A DNA stretch of 64,000 nucleotides from Salinispora oceanensis (GTDB taxonomy: Bacteria; Actinomycetota; Actinomycetes; Mycobacteriales; Micromonosporaceae), in contig NZ_KB911579.1 of NCBI RefSeq assembly GCF_000383575.1, positions 3,897,540 to 3,961,539 of the forward strand, in the 5' to 3' direction. The translations under genes and the position numbers were made by a program. Shown here one piece after another: positions 62,601 through 64,000 of the stretch. The first letter of the stretch is position 1. Every line of letters starts with the position of its first letter. The notes below the pieces were generated by a model that saw only the letters and a program-made list of their open reading frames with translations, made no database searches and was not told the DNA's origin.

Positions 62601-64000
62601 ATGGGGAGACCGTGTCGATGGGCAGGCGGTGGCGCGGGCCGGGCCATCACCGGCTGGCTTCTTCCGGTGTTGGCGGTGATGGTCACCCAGGCGGTCGCAG
62701 TGTGGCCCGCGGCCGCGCAGGACACGCCATCACCATCCGTCGCGTCGGGCACCGTCCTTGCCTGGGGCCAAAACAACCAGGGTGAGTTGGGCGACGGGAC
62801 CACCACCGACCGCACCACGCCGGTGGCCGTCAACCTGCCTGCGGGAACCACCATCACGGCCATCTCCGCCGTCGGTGACTTTAGTCTGGCGTTGACGTCC
62901 ACCGGCGGCGTTCTTGCGTGGGGCGACAATTCGAGTGGTCAGCTGGGCGACGGGACCACCACCGACCGCGCCACGCCGGTTGAGGTCAGCCTGCCGGTGG
63001 GCGCCGAGGTCGCTGCCGCCGTCGCCGGCGACGATCACAGTTTGGCGTTGACGTCCACCGGCGCTGTCCTTGCCTGGGGCCAGAACGACCAGGGTGAGTT
63101 GGGCGACGGGACCATGACCGACCGCAGCACACCGGTTGAGGTCGGCCTACCGGTGGGTGCCGAGGTCACTGCCATCGCCGGCGGCAACAACCACAGTCTG
63201 GCGTTGACGTCCACCGGCACCATCCTCGCGTGGGGCTCTAATTTCGGGGGCCAGCTCGGCGACGGGACCATCATCGACCGCAGCACACCCGTCGACGTCA
63301 ACCTGCCCGTAGGCGTCACCATCACGGCCATCGCCGCCCATGGCGACCACAGTTTGGCGTTGACGTCCACCGGCACCGTCCTTGCTTGGGGCGACAATTC
63401 GGGTGGTCAGCTGGGCGACGGGACCACCACCAACCGCACCACGCCGGTTGAGGTCAGCCTGCCGGTGGGCGCCGAGGTCACTGCCATCGCCGGCGGCGGC
63501 GATCACAGTTTGGCGTTGACGTCCACCGGTGCTGTCTTCGCCTGGGGCCAGAACGACCAGGGTGAGTTGGGCGACGGGACCATGACCGACCGCACCACGC
63601 CGGTTGAGGTCAGCCTGCCCGTAGGCGTCACCATCACGGCCATCACCGGCGGCAACAATCACAGTCTGGCGATCGCCTCCACCGGCACCACCCTGGCCTG
63701 GGGCGAAAACGTGGCCGGCCAGTTGGGCGACGGAACCACCACCAACCGCAGCACACCCGTCAACGTCAACCTGCCGCCGGGAACCATCATCACCGCTGTC
63801 GCCACCGGCGATGCCCACAGCCTGGCGCTGACCGCACCACCGACATCCACCACCACCCTGCAGGTCACCCCAGCCAACCCGGCGGCGGATCAGGACATCA
63901 CCCTCACCGCCACCGTCACCTGCAACGTCGACACCCCCACCGGAACCATCACCTTCCGCACCAACACCACCACCCTCACCACCACACCCCTGACCGCCGA
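62601..64000 (+). CDS. Secreted RCC1-repeat protein with Ig-like domain (partial, runs off the window)
   Basis: ATG 62601 follows GGAGG with 8-base spacing. A signal peptide (ITGWLLPVLAVMVTQAVAVW, PAAAQ cleavage) precedes seven RCC1 units with the cores LAWGQNNQGELGDGTTTDR, LAWGDNSSGQLGDGTTTDR and so on, each ~52 residues and spaced by HSLALTSTG. Seven units form a propeller. From ~63840 a Thr-rich segment leads into an Ig-like domain (LQVTPANPAADQDITLTATV; GTITFRTNTT), probably the first of several. At least 466 codons are inside the window with no stop. It is an extracellular, possibly adhesive or enzyme-inhibiting protein. Confidence 0.88.
   Translation, partial: MGRPCRWAGGGAGRAITGWLLPVLAVMVTQAVAVWPAAAQDTPSPSVASGTVLAWGQNNQGELGDGTTTDRTTPVAVNLPAGTTITAISAVGDFSLALTSTGGVLAWGDNSSGQLGDGTTTDRATPVEVSLPVGAEVAAAVAGDDHSLALTSTGAVLAWGQNDQGELGDGTMTDRSTPVEVGLPVGAEVTAIAGGNNHSLALTSTGTILAWGSNFGGQLGDGTIIDRSTPVDVNLPVGVTITAIAAHGDHSLALTSTGTVLAWGDNSGGQLGDGTTTNRTTPVEVSLPVGAEVTAIAGGGDHSLALTSTGAVFAWGQNDQGELGDGTMTDRTTPVEVSLPVGVTITAITGGNNHSLAIASTGTTLAWGENVAGQLGDGTTTNRSTPVNVNLPPGTIITAVATGDAHSLALTAPPTSTTTLQVTPANPAADQDITLTATVTCNVDTPTGTITFRTNTTTLTTTPLTA
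62754..63700 (+). repeat. Near-identical ~155-bp DNA repeats encoding RCC1 units
   Basis: Blocks such as CAGTTTGGCGTTGACGTCCA and GAGTTGGGCGACGGGACC recur every ~155 bases with few changes, so the array is similar at DNA level as well as protein level. Units alternate between a GQNxQGELGDG and a GDNSxGQLGDG form. Confidence 0.75.

Noticed and set aside
62754..63700. CRISPR-like periodic repeats
   Set aside because: The ~155-bp period is coding (RCC1 units); no short repeats with unique spacers and no cas genes.
62730..63877. Repetitive minus-strand frames opposite the RCC1 gene
   Set aside because: They only mirror the RCC1 repeats; the + frame has a ribosome-binding site, signal peptide and complete RCC1 units.

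Overview
The window is high-GC, densely packed DNA with many GTG starts and overlapping stop/start codons. That points to an actinomycete. The gene set (a fused-type SdhC with SdhA/SdhB, an actinobacterial HrpA, a Tex protein, a large secreted M14 carboxypeptidase, a WhiA-like paralogue and a small biosynthetic gene pair) fits Micromonosporaceae (Micromonospora/Salinispora-like). The genus is my inference; no rRNA or tRNA gene lies in the window to test it.

Layout. 0-5.5 kb: the end of a cell-wall polysaccharide locus (GT2 glycosyltransferase, nucleotide-sugar dehydrogenase, CDP-glycerol-type polymerase, left-handed beta-helix acyltransferase). 5.6-9.5 kb: an OmpR-type regulator with its histidine kinase, an orphan TAXI binding lipoprotein and a WhiA-like protein. 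9.6-34.2 kb: conserved chromosome, namely a GT-C membrane protein, App1-type phosphatase, phosphoglucomutase, NAD kinase, M14 carboxypeptidase, a dihydrofolate-reductase-like protein, Tex, a metallo-beta-lactamase-fold hydrolase, succinate dehydrogenase sdhCAB with a divergent LysR gene, HrpA, and a DJ-1/TetR pair.

34.26-48.52 kb: a genomic island that I read as six Tn7-like elements inserted head to tail at one site. Each has TGT...ACA-type ends and is separated from its neighbour by a CATG-containing spacer of 4 to 6 bases. The leftmost element (E1, 34258-41861) is complete. It has a perfect 5-bp target duplication (GCATG), arrays of 19-bp sites inside both ends, and one translationally coupled operon encoding MobC-like protein, minimal HUH relaxase, TnsA, TnsB, TnsC and TniQ (the last fused in frame to a HAD phosphatase), followed by a GNAT acetyltransferase. 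The five elements to the right lack the full machinery. They carry small genes of unknown function, a PHP-type phosphoesterase, an APH-like kinase, or nothing (a 211-bp miniature element). The gradient of decay from left to right suggests repeated insertion at the left edge. A 24-bp palindrome just outside E1 may mark the attachment site. This island is the most novel feature of the window.

48.5-57.3 kb: an accessory, partly decayed region with a discoidin-domain protein, a NADAR protein, an IS110-like remnant, a polysaccharide deacetylase, a beta-propeller-like protein, and a tyrosine integrase split into two pieces between repeated sequences that look like old att sites. 57.3-59.3 kb: two tandem APH-fold kinases, the second with altered catalytic motifs. 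59.4-62.3 kb: a two-gene operon for an FAD monooxygenase and a PLP-dependent alpha-oxoamine synthase with an extra N-terminal region, probably specialised metabolism. 62.6 kb to the end: the start of a secreted RCC1-repeat protein with a following Ig-like domain, cut by the window edge. No CRISPR array, rRNA or tRNA was seen.
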